Of a stretch of DNA of 38,540 nucleotides, positions 16,061 to 23,658 are shown in pieces; the stretch's first letter is position 1, and every line of letters starts with the position of its first letter. The notes beneath the pieces were generated by a model. That model was not told the DNA's origin and ran no database searches. It was given only the letters and a program-made list of their open reading frames with translations. This DNA is from a virus. The stretch covers positions 1 to 38,540 of IMG/VR virus record IMGVR_UViG_3300046005_000250; one strand, 5' to 3'. The position numbers were made by a program, and so were the translations under genes.

Positions 16061-16252
16061 CTATTTGTTACCGAACAACTCTTCATCTGTGTATTGCTTA
16101 TGACCGACCTCATAGTTTTTAATGTGTTGTGCGATGTCGTCAGCCACGTTGGGTATGTCTTTCTTGCCCCATATCAAATCGTAGTTGTCTACGTACTGCT
16201 TGCTGTTGGTTTTACTGATCAATTTGTCACCTGTGATATCATTTTTACTCAT
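16061..16252 (-). CDS. Hypothetical 63-aa protein
   Basis: I take ATG 16252 (MSKNDITGDKLISKT) rather than TTG 16258, because GGAG lies nine bases before it. The 63-residue product is hydrophilic and includes YVDNYDLIWGKKDIPNVADDI; DNYDxIxGKK-type sequences are common in small phage early/middle proteins. Its start overlaps the stop of the 58-aa gene. Function unknown. Confidence 0.7.
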   Translation of the reverse strand: MSKNDITGDKLISKTNSKQYVDNYDLIWGKKDIPNVADDIAQHIKNYEVGHKQYTDEELFGNK

Positions 16253-16421
16253 CTTCAAACTCTCCTAATATAAGTTCATCTAAAATTTGTGCATACTTAG
16301 CTTCAAGTTTATCTTCGAAAGCATTGACTAGATCCCAAGTAGTTAGTCCTAGTAAATCTACTAAGTCAAACTCTGTTATCTGTTCTGCTACTTTCTCTTT
16401 TAACTCATTTAACGTCAACAT
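16245..16421 (-). CDS. Hypothetical 58-aa acidic protein
   Basis: Start chosen at ATG 16421 (MLTLNELKEKVAEQ), seven bases after GGAG; the upstream TTG is too close to the ribosome site. The 58-residue product is acidic and helical (TEFDLVDLLGLTTWDLVNAFEDKLE in the middle, 17-41), ending GEFEDE. It overlaps both neighbours, part of a run of small genes between DUF3310 and the reductase. No function recognised. Confidence 0.65.
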   Translation of the reverse strand: MLTLNELKEKVAEQITEFDLVDLLGLTTWDLVNAFEDKLEAKYAQILDELILGEFEDE

Positions 16422-16626
16422 TTTCAAACTCCTTAACTAACTGTATGAAATGTATGGCTTTATCTAAGTCCTGTACGCCCCCTTTGTTACGCCACCTGCA
16501 AAGATACTTAATAGCTGTTGCCTCTAGATAAGGTATCTTGTTTATGTGGCAAAAGTAAGCAGGTTGTATTGGAAATCCTTTGTAGTGATCTCCTCCTACT
16601 TGTACCTCACTAGCTAACTGTTGCAT
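16405..16626 (-). CDS. DUF3310 protein
   Basis: A 73-residue protein with the DUF3310 hallmark: GGDHYKGFPIQPAYF (11-25), then LEATAIKYLCRWRNKGG and DLDKAIHFIQLV. DUF3310 proteins are very common in phage nucleotide-metabolism and replication clusters; a nucleotide-related function has been proposed but not shown. It overlaps the phosphoesterase end by 17 bases and the next gene by 17 bases. Confidence 0.85.
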   Translation of the reverse strand: MQQLASEVQVGGDHYKGFPIQPAYFCHINKIPYLEATAIKYLCRWRNKGGVQDLDKAIHFIQLVKEFENVDVK

Positions 16627-17389
16627 ATTTCTTCCTTAAGTATTTCAAACTAACTGGCATTTCATCGAACGAACCATTGACAACATCATGTAGAATGTAT
16701 AGACCTCTCCAATGATTGTTAGTCTGGTGGTTGAGATAGTGTTCTTCATGTTCGTAGCAACTACCAGCAATCAGAGCAGTCATCTCAGAACCATCAGCAC
16801 GTTTACCGTAGGCAATGTCACGACCCTGTTGATGCCCTGCTATACAAGACTGATGATGCTTAAGTAAAAGCATACGAGCAGTATTACAAGGGTTGCCCAT
16901 AACTCCGCTGACGAAGTAGTGACAAAACGCAATGCCTTCGATAACAATTGGTTGAAGGAACGGAATAAACTCCCAGCCACTTTTCTCATACTCTAGATCT
17001 CCTAATGAAATTAAACCATCAAGCTTTGGATCATTCTGAATAGCCCTATTGATACGATGTTCATGATTGCCACCTAACATAACTAGACGAGGCTTCCACC
17101 TAGCACGTTTAGTCTCAATCAGACGCTTCTGTTCCGCCCTTACGGGCGAAAGCAGAACCTTCATTGCATCTTTAGAAGCTTGGATATCAGCTTTGTAACG
17201 CTGACCTTCCATTGACTTACTACCAGCCTTATCATGAGAAGAGAGTGAAGGCATGTCAGCAAAGTCACCTAGGTGAACAATGATGTCTGGCTTCATATCT
17301 ACTGCATAACGACCAATAGCATCAAGGAAAGCAAAGTCATCTCCAGGTCTAATCTGAGTATCTGGAATTACCATGATACGTTTACCCAT
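16610..17389 (-). CDS. Calcineurin-like metallophosphoesterase
   Basis: I start at ATG 17389 (MGKRIMVIPDTQ), six bases after GGAG, giving 259 residues. Motifs of two-metal phosphoesterases are in order: PDTQIRPGDD, HLGDFAD, GGNHEHRINR, and GHQQGRD near the C-terminal part. Phage members of this family act in DNA or nucleotide metabolism; the substrate cannot be told from sequence. It sits between small genes in the replication operon and overlaps the stop of the 43-aa gene by eight bases. Confidence 0.85.
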   Translation of the reverse strand: MGKRIMVIPDTQIRPGDDFAFLDAIGRYAVDMKPDIIVHLGDFADMPSLSSHDKAGSKSMEGQRYKADIQASKDAMKVLLSPVRAEQKRLIETKRARWKPRLVMLGGNHEHRINRAIQNDPKLDGLISLGDLEYEKSGWEFIPFLQPIVIEGIAFCHYFVSGVMGNPCNTARMLLLKHHQSCIAGHQQGRDIAYGKRADGSEMTALIAGSCYEHEEHYLNHQTNNHWRGLYILHDVVNGSFDEMPVSLKYLRKKYATVS

Positions 17390-17513
17390 AGTGATCTCCA
17401 TCGTTACCATTCTGACCTATGTTATCAATACGATCTTCATCCCATTCATCAGCTGTATCTTCATCAATCATTTCATCTGTTAGCTGATCGTGGGGATCTA
17501 GTGGACAACTCAT
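17382..17513 (-). CDS. Hypothetical 43-aa very acidic protein
   Basis: A 43-residue gene linked on both sides: its ATG forms ATGA with the stop of the 65-aa gene, and its end overlaps the phosphoesterase start by eight bases. It starts MSCPLDPHDQLTDEMIDED and continues TADEWDEDRID, so it is strongly acidic (many Asp/Glu, few Lys/Arg). Such composition is seen in DNA mimics, but also in many short phage proteins. No function can be assigned. Confidence 0.6.
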   Translation of the reverse strand: MSCPLDPHDQLTDEMIDEDTADEWDEDRIDNIGQNGNDGDHYG

Positions 17514-17707
17514 GACGGAACACCTCCTTCTTGTTTAAATAGATCTAACTCTTGTTGTGCATCTGATTCTTGAATCTTGATGATGCCATTGAACACTAAG
17601 TTCTTGATTGCATGGTCCATTAAGAAGCCAGCTTCAGCTTCTGTAACACTGAAGTCAAAGTCTAGACTACCATCTTCTTCATTGCGAACACAATTGTTTA
17701 TACGCAT
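17510..17707 (-). CDS. Hypothetical 65-aa protein
   Basis: A 65-residue acidic protein starting MRINNCVRNEEDGSLDFDFS, then VTEAEAGFLMDHAIKNLV and a Gln/Glu-rich helix (QESDAQQELDLF). AAAGGA lies about eight bases before the ATG. It overlaps the endonuclease end by 29 bases and the 43-aa gene by an ATGA junction. Similar small proteins occur beside T7-like replication genes; function is unknown. Confidence 0.7.
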   Translation of the reverse strand: MRINNCVRNEEDGSLDFDFSVTEAEAGFLMDHAIKNLVFNGIIKIQESDAQQELDLFKQEGGVPS

Positions 17708-18065
17708 TTAACCAATCCTTTCTAAAGTCAAGCCATTCAAAGTTGTTAAGTTCAGCCCACATCGCATACGTTGTCTTACTACCTCTGTGTAACTTATTCG
17801 ATGCATTCTGAAATAACATTATTATTCTGATGTCTGGATTACACTCTCTAAACCATAGCATCTTCTTACGAGTTTCTAGATCTAGTAACCCTTTAGCCTC
17901 AAGATAGATCTCCTTACTCGCATCTGTTTTAAAGTCTGGAGTGTAGGTTCTTTCTTGTACTGGTTGAGTAAACTTAATCTTAGTTGGTTCATACTCTACA
18001 GAAGGATATTCTTTTATTAGTGTATTCCAAACCTTTTCTTCTAACTTACTTTTGAACTTGGGCAT
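17679..18065 (-). CDS. Endonuclease I (T7 gp3-like Holliday junction resolvase)
   Basis: A 128-residue resolvase that should cut branched phage DNA before packaging and degrade host DNA. Fold landmarks: N-terminal FKSKLEEKVWNTL, TYTPDF with catalytic Asp, EIYLEAKG with Glu and Lys, then RKKMLWFRECNPDIRII and a C-terminal KLHRGSKTTYAMWAELN stretch like T7 gp3. It overlaps the exonuclease by 20 bases and the next gene by 29, in a replication/recombination block. Confidence 0.88.
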   Translation of the reverse strand: MPKFKSKLEEKVWNTLIKEYPSVEYEPTKIKFTQPVQERTYTPDFKTDASKEIYLEAKGLLDLETRKKMLWFRECNPDIRIIMLFQNASNKLHRGSKTTYAMWAELNNFEWLDFRKDWLNAYKQLCSQ

Positions 18066-18768
18066 TTAGTAATGTCTCATATCGAGCAGCATAGCTATCT
18101 CCTTCATGACGTAGTAACCATAGGCACTGAGAATCCATAAAGAAGTTTCCTTTACCGATAAGAGATAGACTGTGTACTTTATTGAACATAGCCTGCTCAG
18201 TAGTAAGTCCAGCTAAAGCTTTGCGGGCTTTAACTTCACCTAATCCTGGAATACCCTTAACGTTGTCAGAAGAATCTCCTTTAATGCATTGCTCATAGAA
18301 TAGTCTAAGACCCTCTAACTCTGTTTGTTCTACAAAGTTATCAGGTCTAGACCAACTAAGTGTACCTATAGCCCATTGAAAATGTTTCCCTGGAACCTGT
18401 AACATATCCTTATCTAGAGAGCAGATAGTTGTAGTACCTCCCACCTTATCTTGGTGAATAGACATAGCATCATCTGCTTCTAGAGTATCAGGAGCCCACT
18501 CAGCCCCTAGCTTGTCAAGTGCATACTTCTGTAATGCAATCAAGTGCTTAGGTTTAGGAGCTGTTCTATTAGCCTTGTACTGTGGGTTAATAGTTTTACG
18601 GAAGTTACTTGGTCCTGTTAGAAAGGCTCTGTAAGAGGTAGCACCAACCTTAGATTGAATGCCCTCAAACAGATCCTTCATCCTAGATACGGCTATGCCC
18701 ACTGGTTCTTCTTCAGCACTGGCTGCACTACGAAAGCAAACAAGATCCATATCTATAAGGGCAATCAT
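18046..18768 (-). CDS. 5'-3' exonuclease (T7 gp6 / FEN family)
   Basis: A 240-residue nuclease for primer removal and host DNA breakdown. Motifs: LIDMDLVCFR at the N-terminus, YKANR (about 63-67), LEADDAM, SLDKDMLQVPG, and the helix-hairpin-helix region KGDSSDNVKGIPGLGEVKARKAL. All acidic metal ligands of the FEN/Pol I 5'-nuclease family appear present. The ATG overlaps the stop of the ssDNA-binding protein gene. Confidence 0.9.
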   Translation of the reverse strand: MIALIDMDLVCFRSAASAEEEPVGIAVSRMKDLFEGIQSKVGATSYRAFLTGPSNFRKTINPQYKANRTAPKPKHLIALQKYALDKLGAEWAPDTLEADDAMSIHQDKVGGTTTICSLDKDMLQVPGKHFQWAIGTLSWSRPDNFVEQTELEGLRLFYEQCIKGDSSDNVKGIPGLGEVKARKALAGLTTEQAMFNKVHSLSLIGKGNFFMDSQCLWLLRHEGDSYAARYETLLNAQVQK

Positions 18769-19172
18769 TATACAGCTACTCCTTCAGGGATAGAATCAGA
18801 AGACTCATACTCAATTAGATTATTAATTACTAAGGTGTTAAGAGTAGGAGAAGTACCTTTCTTACCTTTGAACTCCCACTCATAAGAGTTTACAACAGCA
18901 ACTGCATCGCTACCATTACCGATACGAACATCAGTAGCGATAGGTAAGCCATTACTATCAGTAGCTTTGATAGGAAGGGTAGACTTACAGGTAATGTAGT
19001 GTCCTCGGTCGTATTGGTCATCATCACGTTTGTTTACCTTGATACCTAATGTTGATAATTCTTTAACAGCCTCTGGACTTAAGTTAGCTAGGTCTACTTG
19101 ATACTTACCTGACATCTCGTTAGTCTCGTTTAGTTGAGCCCAGAATAGTTTTGCTTTGATTTTAATTGCCAT
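18768..19172 (-). CDS. Single-stranded DNA-binding protein (gp2.5-like)
   Basis: I use ATG 19172 (MAIKIKAKLFWAQLNETN), nine bases after GGAG, not TTG 19187. The 134-residue product is mostly beta and resembles T7-like ssDNA-binding proteins (KAKLFWAQL, GKYQVDLANLS, GHYITCKS, WEFKGKKGTSP). It lacks the acidic C-terminal tip typical of SSBs, ending IPEGVAV; such a tip is on the neighbouring 95-aa protein instead. It lies between polymerase and exonuclease. The SSB call is by pattern and context. Confidence 0.72.
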   Translation of the reverse strand: MAIKIKAKLFWAQLNETNEMSGKYQVDLANLSPEAVKELSTLGIKVNKRDDDQYDRGHYITCKSTLPIKATDSNGLPIATDVRIGNGSDAVAVVNSYEWEFKGKKGTSPTLNTLVINNLIEYESSDSIPEGVAV

Positions 19173-19253
19173 CTTTAAATACTCCAATGTCTATATACGT
19201 TTACAATAATGTGAATACAAGTTACTACTTCTAACACTGTGATCCAAGTCTTA

Positions 19254-19541
19254 CTAGAAGGGAACATCGTCATCTCCTAAAGAAGTATTATTAACTTCCG
19301 TGGTATTGACCCATTGTTCGTAACCTCTTTTATCTTCTTGAACCTCTACATCTACTTCGGTACCCTTAGTCCAGTTGCTTGCAGCTTTGTACACATGTTT
19401 GTTTTTCCAAGAGAATAGTCTCCAGGATTTAACTTGGTCCTCAGTATCTCTAAAGATAACTTCTATAGCTTGATACTCTAAGCCATTAGCTGCTTGATGG
19501 GCTGTGGGGGTACCTACATCCACAATTTTAATTCTAAGCAT
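19254..19541 (-). CDS. Putative OB-fold protein with SSB-type acidic tip
   Basis: A 95-residue beta-rich protein (KIVDVGTPT, LEYQAIEVIFRD, KSWRLFSWKNKHVY, GTEVDVEVQED), suggesting an OB fold. The last residues are LGDDDVPF, almost identical to the DDDIPF tip by which bacterial SSB recruits partners. Located just after the polymerase C-terminal half, overlapping it by eight bases. It may be a second SSB or a polymerase accessory protein; not recognised as a named family. Confidence 0.6.
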   Translation of the reverse strand: MLRIKIVDVGTPTAHQAANGLEYQAIEVIFRDTEDQVKSWRLFSWKNKHVYKAASNWTKGTEVDVEVQEDKRGYEQWVNTTEVNNTSLGDDDVPF

Positions 19542-20247
19542 TTACTTCCTCCATGTTGCCCCAATCAGGTCCTACTTCACACTGAACCCTCATAGGTAGG
19601 TTAAACTCTGTACCAAATATCTTTTTAAAGTTAGCTGGCACATCGTTGAAACAGTTATTAACTAACTGCACTAGACTAATATTATCCCATACTTTGGGAT
19701 CAAAGTCAAGTATTATTGAGTCGTGTACTGTGTTTACCATTAAGACTCCTTCTTTACCTTTTAATCTGTTACGTAGTGATACTCGAGCTAGAGCCATGAG
19801 ATCAGCACCTAGCCCCTGTACTGGATAATTAAGTATCTTAGTACGAGGGAACTTAACCTTACCATACTTAACCTCAGGCTCAAACTTATAGAATCTACCA
19901 GTAGGCATATCGATACGACCATCACGCATAGCACGTTCTAGCAGTTGATCATGCCATACCTTTAGTCCTGCGTACTTTTCGTAGAACTGGTCAATGACTC
20001 CTTGCCAGAACGTTTCATCTCCAATACTTGAGAAGTTAAGATCATTCGCATAAGAGTACGCTGATCCTCCGTAGATGAGTCGAAACACGAACGTTTTAGC
20101 AATAAGTCGACTTGGTAGTCCAAATCGCTGTTGGTTGTCTGCATGTTGGTCTACTCCTAAAAGAATCTCATCGATAGCTACTTGATCTTGACTTAAGTAT
20201 GTGGCTCCTACCCACTCTAATTGTTTAGCATCTGCTTGTAGTAACAT
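19534..20247 (-). CDS. DNA polymerase A, C-terminal (palm/fingers) part
   Basis: A 237-residue ORF with the catalytic core of a family A polymerase: motif A LLQADAKQLEWVGAT (Asp6), motif B RLIAKTFVFRLIYGG with the R-x3-K-x3-F-x3-YG spacing (Arg47, Lys51, Phe55, Tyr59), and motif C VNTVHDSI (His175, Asp176). It begins directly at motif A and lacks thumb and exonuclease, which are in the gene at 20300-21451. The ATG follows TAA of a 30-codon ORF (TAAATG) and has GGGAGG 11 bases upstream. Phe55 corresponds to Pol I Phe762. The two parts presumably assemble. Confidence 0.88.
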   Translation of the reverse strand: MLLQADAKQLEWVGATYLSQDQVAIDEILLGVDQHADNQQRFGLPSRLIAKTFVFRLIYGGSAYSYANDLNFSSIGDETFWQGVIDQFYEKYAGLKVWHDQLLERAMRDGRIDMPTGRFYKFEPEVKYGKVKFPRTKILNYPVQGLGADLMALARVSLRNRLKGKEGVLMVNTVHDSIILDFDPKVWDNISLVQLVNNCFNDVPANFKKIFGTEFNLPMRVQCEVGPDWGNMEEVNA

Positions 20248-20340
20248 TTAGTAGAGATCCTCCCATTGTCGTTCGATATAAATATCTTTCTCGTATGCAT
20301 CAAGTAAAGCGAGAATAGAATAAACCTTTGATTCCTCCAT
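20248..20340 (-). CDS. Possible 30-aa ORF bridging the split polymerase
   Basis: ATG at 20340 overlaps the last 41 bases of the polymerase N-terminal part in another frame and runs 30 codons to TAA immediately before the ATG of the C-terminal part (TAAATG). The peptide starts MEESKVYSILALLDAYEKD and ends RQWEDLY. It could couple translation of the two halves, be a small protein, or be remnant inserted DNA. A GGAG-like site before its ATG is not evident, so expression is uncertain. Confidence 0.4.
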   Translation of the reverse strand: MEESKVYSILALLDAYEKDIYIERQWEDLY

Positions 20341-21451
20341 CGAAGTTCTGCAAGTTTGGTTTACTGCTCGACAGTCGACCTGTCCTCGCAACGCATTGAT
20401 TAAGTTGTCCATGTATCTTGTTCTCCTTCCAGTTAAGTTCAGCTGATAACTTGAGTAAGCCTCTGTAGTACGTTGACACTCTCTTCTCTAAGTCAGACCT
20501 AGTGAGTAGTGTTTGAATAGCTTTTAGAGAGTGCTGGTTCCTACTCTTGAGAGACTTAAGTGTAGCCTCATCAGTAGAGAAGTAACCTTCTTTAGCTAAC
20601 TCTGAACCTCTAGGCGGAGTAAAGAGTCTAGGTAGTTCTACTTGGTAGTCTTCCCACTTTTCTTTTGCTTCTCCTTTACGAGCACCTGTCTTGTAAAAGC
20701 CAGCAGGAACTTTGCGAGAGAGTTTAATACTTCCACCATAAAGTAGACAGCTAAGGTGATCGCCACTATTGGGATTAAAACTATCACAGTTATGGTACTG
20801 ATAAAGCTCGTTATCCAACTCGACGATTTGTGCATCCAATTCATTTGCTAACTCCTCACTCTTTGTTGCGTTATATAATAGACCATTGTATTCCATTTCT
20901 TGTAGAACTAATAGATCTTGATTGTGTATACTGATTAGTCGCTGTAACTGTAACCCACCAGCTTTAACTTCCTCTAACTGTTTGAGATATACTTGGTACG
21001 TTAGATCTAAGTCACCCTGTAGATACTCTTCTAAGATAGATTTAGGTATGTCTGTAGTATCAATACCATTTTTCCAATATTCAGTACTAACCACATCAAG
21101 CTTAGTACCCAAACCATAATGAGCAGCCACCCCGTTAAGTGAGGGATAGCTGGTCGTCTGTCCAGATAGTATGAAGTGAACGAGCTGACAATCCCAAATA
21201 CGCTTAGAGCTAAAAGAAATTCCATATCTGTTTATCCAATGTAAGTCAAATTTAATATTAAACCCTATAAGTATATCACAATCATCAATCTTTTGTTGGA
21301 TCTCTTGAAGCTTAGGTACATAGGGATCATGAGAGTATTCTATATCGAATAGTTTATCTCCGATGCCTACATAGCATAGCTTGTTAGTCTGATCAAAAGG
21401 ATTACCTTTGTTAGAGATTGTTGTTTCTACGTCTAGTACTAACTCTTTCAT
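20300..21451 (-). CDS. DNA polymerase A, N-terminal (3'-5' exonuclease/thumb) part
   Basis: A 383-residue ORF. LVLDVETT gives exonuclease acids Asp7 and Glu9; LIGFNIKFDLHW is Exo II; YLQGDLDLTYQVY is Exo III. The end has the thumb/palm motif GRLSSSKPNLQN, then IKGLFYSRFT and stop, exactly where a normal polymerase would continue within a few residues into motif A. The C-terminal part starts 52 bases downstream. Ribosome site AAAGGA is five bases before ATG. Proofreading residues look intact. A split replicative polymerase is inferred; a sequencing frameshift does not easily explain a TGA, a gap and a new start. Confidence 0.88.
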   Translation of the reverse strand: MKELVLDVETTISNKGNPFDQTNKLCYVGIGDKLFDIEYSHDPYVPKLQEIQQKIDDCDILIGFNIKFDLHWINRYGISFSSKRIWDCQLVHFILSGQTTSYPSLNGVAAHYGLGTKLDVVSTEYWKNGIDTTDIPKSILEEYLQGDLDLTYQVYLKQLEEVKAGGLQLQRLISIHNQDLLVLQEMEYNGLLYNATKSEELANELDAQIVELDNELYQYHNCDSFNPNSGDHLSCLLYGGSIKLSRKVPAGFYKTGARKGEAKEKWEDYQVELPRLFTPPRGSELAKEGYFSTDEATLKSLKSRNQHSLKAIQTLLTRSDLEKRVSTYYRGLLKLSAELNWKENKIHGQLNQCVARTGRLSSSKPNLQNFDGGIKGLFYSRFT

Positions 21452-21551
21452 CGGAATCCTTTAATAAGTAATGTTGTATAAGTAATGTTGTTACGATACC
21501 TAAACCAAAAGCTTGGTAGTAACACTGAATGTATTCAATAAATAGTTGCAT
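21411..21551 (-). CDS. Possible 46-aa membrane micropeptide
   Basis: An ORF that fills the gap between the 64-aa gene and the polymerase and overlaps both. It starts MQLFIEYIQCYYQAFGLGIV and has a hydrophobic stretch (FGLGIVTTLLI) followed by a charged tail (DSDERVSTRRR) read out of frame inside the polymerase start. Ribosome site is weak. It may be a small membrane protein or chance; treat as provisional. Confidence 0.35.
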   Translation of the reverse strand: MQLFIEYIQCYYQAFGLGIVTTLLIQHYLLKDSDERVSTRRRNNNL

Positions 21552-21729
21552 GCCATATGTCCCATGTTGTCCACACATCTCCAAGTTGATTGTAAGTTTT
21601 CTTAGCGATACCGTATGGTGGAGTTACTTCTGCTAATACTTTGCTATCTCTGATTTGATACTTAGCACCTATCTCTATCAGAGGTTTGTTCCGTAACTCA
21701 TGCTCATAAGGTAAATCATTTAGTATCAT
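21535..21729 (-). CDS. Hypothetical 64-aa protein
   Basis: A 64-residue soluble protein (MILNDLPYEHELRNKPLIE... ending GDVWTTWDIWHATIY) between helicase and polymerase. Its ATG overlaps the helicase stop by one base (TAATG). There are no metal-binding or catalytic motifs. The conserved position between two replication genes suggests a role in replication, but function is unknown. Confidence 0.65.
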   Translation of the reverse strand: MILNDLPYEHELRNKPLIEIGAKYQIRDSKVLAEVTPPYGIAKKTYNQLGDVWTTWDIWHATIY

Positions 21730-22967
21730 TACAAGTCCTCATACCTAGCTACTTCTGCTCTAATCAATACCTTAGCACTACCGTGTCGTTTCTCTGGTAG
21801 AGTATCCTTGTCACCTAACAGTTTGTTTTTACAGATGTTAAAGTATCTGAATCGACTAGTGTTATCTGACTCTTTACCAATGCCTAAGATCCAGTCAGCT
21901 TCGCCTTGCTTCGCAGTCTTGCTACCATCAACCATGTCCATCGTTAACCAAGTCTTACCCTCTGCTTCACCTGAAGCTTGAGATACAGCGATGACTGGTG
22001 CATAGTTCTTAGAGATCTCTCGAGCCCATTGATAGATAGCCTTGAGTTCTAGATCCTTACGTTCTGCTTTGAAACCTTTAAGTTTATCGATCTGATCAAA
22101 GATGATAAGTGCTGGGTTAGCAGTCTTAAGAATCTGTTCTATGCGTTGGATAGAAGATGAATCCTCGAAGTCGTAGATCTTAATCTGATCCTTAGTCTTC
22201 ATGTCATACACCTTCTGATTGCGTTCTAGGTCGCCCCACAAGTGATCGGTAGTCATACCTAGAACAGCTTGGAAGCAACGAATACCAACTTTGTTGCCTT
22301 GCTCCTCGTTGTTGAACCACAAGATGTTACCATCTGTTTGTTCTACCATGTGAGAGATTTCACTAGCAAGGAACGTAGTCTTACCTGTCTCTGGTCGAGC
22401 AAATATAAAACCGAAGTCACCCTTGCGTAGAGAACCGAAAGATTCATTCAAGAACTTAAGTCTCCAACGCAGCCCAGGTGTTGCTACTTGGGAAGTATAT
22501 AGATCTGCTAGATTCATGTTGACAGTGACAGGAGTATTGTCCTCTACCTCTTGTAACTCAAACTCAGAGAATAGAGAAAGTAAATCTTCTACTGGAGTCC
22601 TACCATCCTCTACATCTAGAGCCATTTTAGCGATGTCTCCAGCAAGAGAACGTCGACGATGTTCTTCCAGAAGAGTAATTACTCCCTCTACGTTTACCTC
22701 TAGACTATAGATAGATTCTAGTAGTTCTCTAAGTTCCTTACGCTCAGAGTCTTGCAGAAGATAGTTACTTAAATAACATAACTCCAAATCCTCTACGCTA
22801 CAGTTGTCTTTAGTAGAGTACTTAGAGTAATAGATTGAGAGAACGTTAAAGACTTTATAGATGTTAACATAGTTGTTCTTTATATAGGTAATATTAACAT
22901 ACTTATAGTATTTTGTAAAGTCTTTTTTATCCTTCATGAAAAGATTTATGATTTGAAGTTCAACCAT
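21729..22967 (-). CDS. Replicative DNA helicase (DnaB/gp4C-like)
   Basis: A 412-residue RecA-fold helicase. N-terminal helical region (about 1-140), then the motor: Walker A FARPETGKTTF (residues about 189-199), Walker B LIIFDQIDKL (287-296), a downstream VIAVSQASGE stretch and a GSKTAKQGEADWILGI motif typical of DnaB-family sensors. It would unwind DNA ahead of the split polymerase. Start ATG 22967 lies 10 bases after AGGAGG and overlaps the primase gene by 22 bases; primase and helicase are separate here, unlike T7 gp4. The N-terminal 60 residues are unusually Asn/Tyr/Lys-rich. Confidence 0.88.
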   Translation of the reverse strand: MVELQIINLFMKDKKDFTKYYKYVNITYIKNNYVNIYKVFNVLSIYYSKYSTKDNCSVEDLELCYLSNYLLQDSERKELRELLESIYSLEVNVEGVITLLEEHRRRSLAGDIAKMALDVEDGRTPVEDLLSLFSEFELQEVEDNTPVTVNMNLADLYTSQVATPGLRWRLKFLNESFGSLRKGDFGFIFARPETGKTTFLASEISHMVEQTDGNILWFNNEEQGNKVGIRCFQAVLGMTTDHLWGDLERNQKVYDMKTKDQIKIYDFEDSSSIQRIEQILKTANPALIIFDQIDKLKGFKAERKDLELKAIYQWAREISKNYAPVIAVSQASGEAEGKTWLTMDMVDGSKTAKQGEADWILGIGKESDNTSRFRYFNICKNKLLGDKDTLPEKRHGSAKVLIRAEVARYEDL

Positions 22968-23650
22968 TCAGTTAGTTCCTCCTTTGTATATTCTTTGGGA
23001 TCCTCAGGAGAGATAACTATCCTAGTAGGTATTCCACGTTGTTTAAATTCCCTAGAGATTCTCATAGCTTCCTTAGCTTTATCCCTATCTAGCCATAGGA
23101 CAACCATTTTAAATCGTTTGGAGAGCGTTTGTATAGTGTCTCGTGTCATACTACAACCTAACAAAGGTGTAGCACAATAAGATGGTGAGAGTCTAGCTAT
23201 CTTGATTGCCGATAACACATCCTCTACACACACTATAGTATCACTCATACCATAATAAGTCAAGGGTTTTCTACCGTAAGAGGAATACTTAGGTCTACCT
23301 TTCATGAAGCTACGACCTTGCCAATAGGTAGGCATATTAAGTAAAACTAGTAGTTGATTCTTCACATCCCACCCCATCTTTGAGTCAGTAATTTCATCGT
23401 TAGTAATGCCATATTTGAGTAGCCATTGTTTAGGTTCTTTAGGTAAATCATAAGTAAGAGTAGGAGAACTCACATTAGTTTCCCTATTACTGGGACCAGT
23501 TTGATTCTCTACTTTCTCACGTATTGACTTTATGTCATCTTTGTGCTTAGTATACTTGCAACCAAAGCAAAAGAAGTGATCATCATACTCAGCTAAATTG
23601 TCCTTACTACCACATTTTGGACAAGGCAGATGTCTAATGAATTGTGCCAT
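22946..23650 (-). CDS. DNA primase (zinc-binding plus TOPRIM)
   Basis: A 234-residue primase. The zinc ribbon uses Cys10, Cys13, Cys28 and Cys31 (CPKCG and CFGCK). The TOPRIM centre has IVCVEDVLSAIK (Glu143) and LWLDRDKA (Asp188, Asp190). This is the N-terminal portion of T7 gp4 as a stand-alone gene, overlapping the helicase by 22 bases. It should make RNA primers on the lagging strand. A Ser/Thr-rich linker lies between zinc and catalytic parts (about 47-66). Confidence 0.9.
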   Translation of the reverse strand: MAQFIRHLPCPKCGSKDNLAEYDDHFFCFGCKYTKHKDDIKSIREKVENQTGPSNRETNVSSPTLTYDLPKEPKQWLLKYGITNDEITDSKMGWDVKNQLLVLLNMPTYWQGRSFMKGRPKYSSYGRKPLTYYGMSDTIVCVEDVLSAIKIARLSPSYCATPLLGCSMTRDTIQTLSKRFKMVVLWLDRDKAKEAMRISREFKQRGIPTRIVISPEDPKEYTKEELTEWLNFKS

Positions 23651-23658
23651 AACTTCTC

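Noticed and set aside
14556-16273. Several open frames of 60-110 codons on both strands within and beside the RNR gene
   Set aside because: They lie over a gene with full catalytic motifs, lack ribosome sites and show no family pattern.
19173-19253. Possible leftward promoter (TTGTAT...TATATA, 17-bp spacer) ahead of the ssDNA-binding gene
   Set aside because: Only 3/6 and 4/6 matches, far weaker than the four clear promoters.
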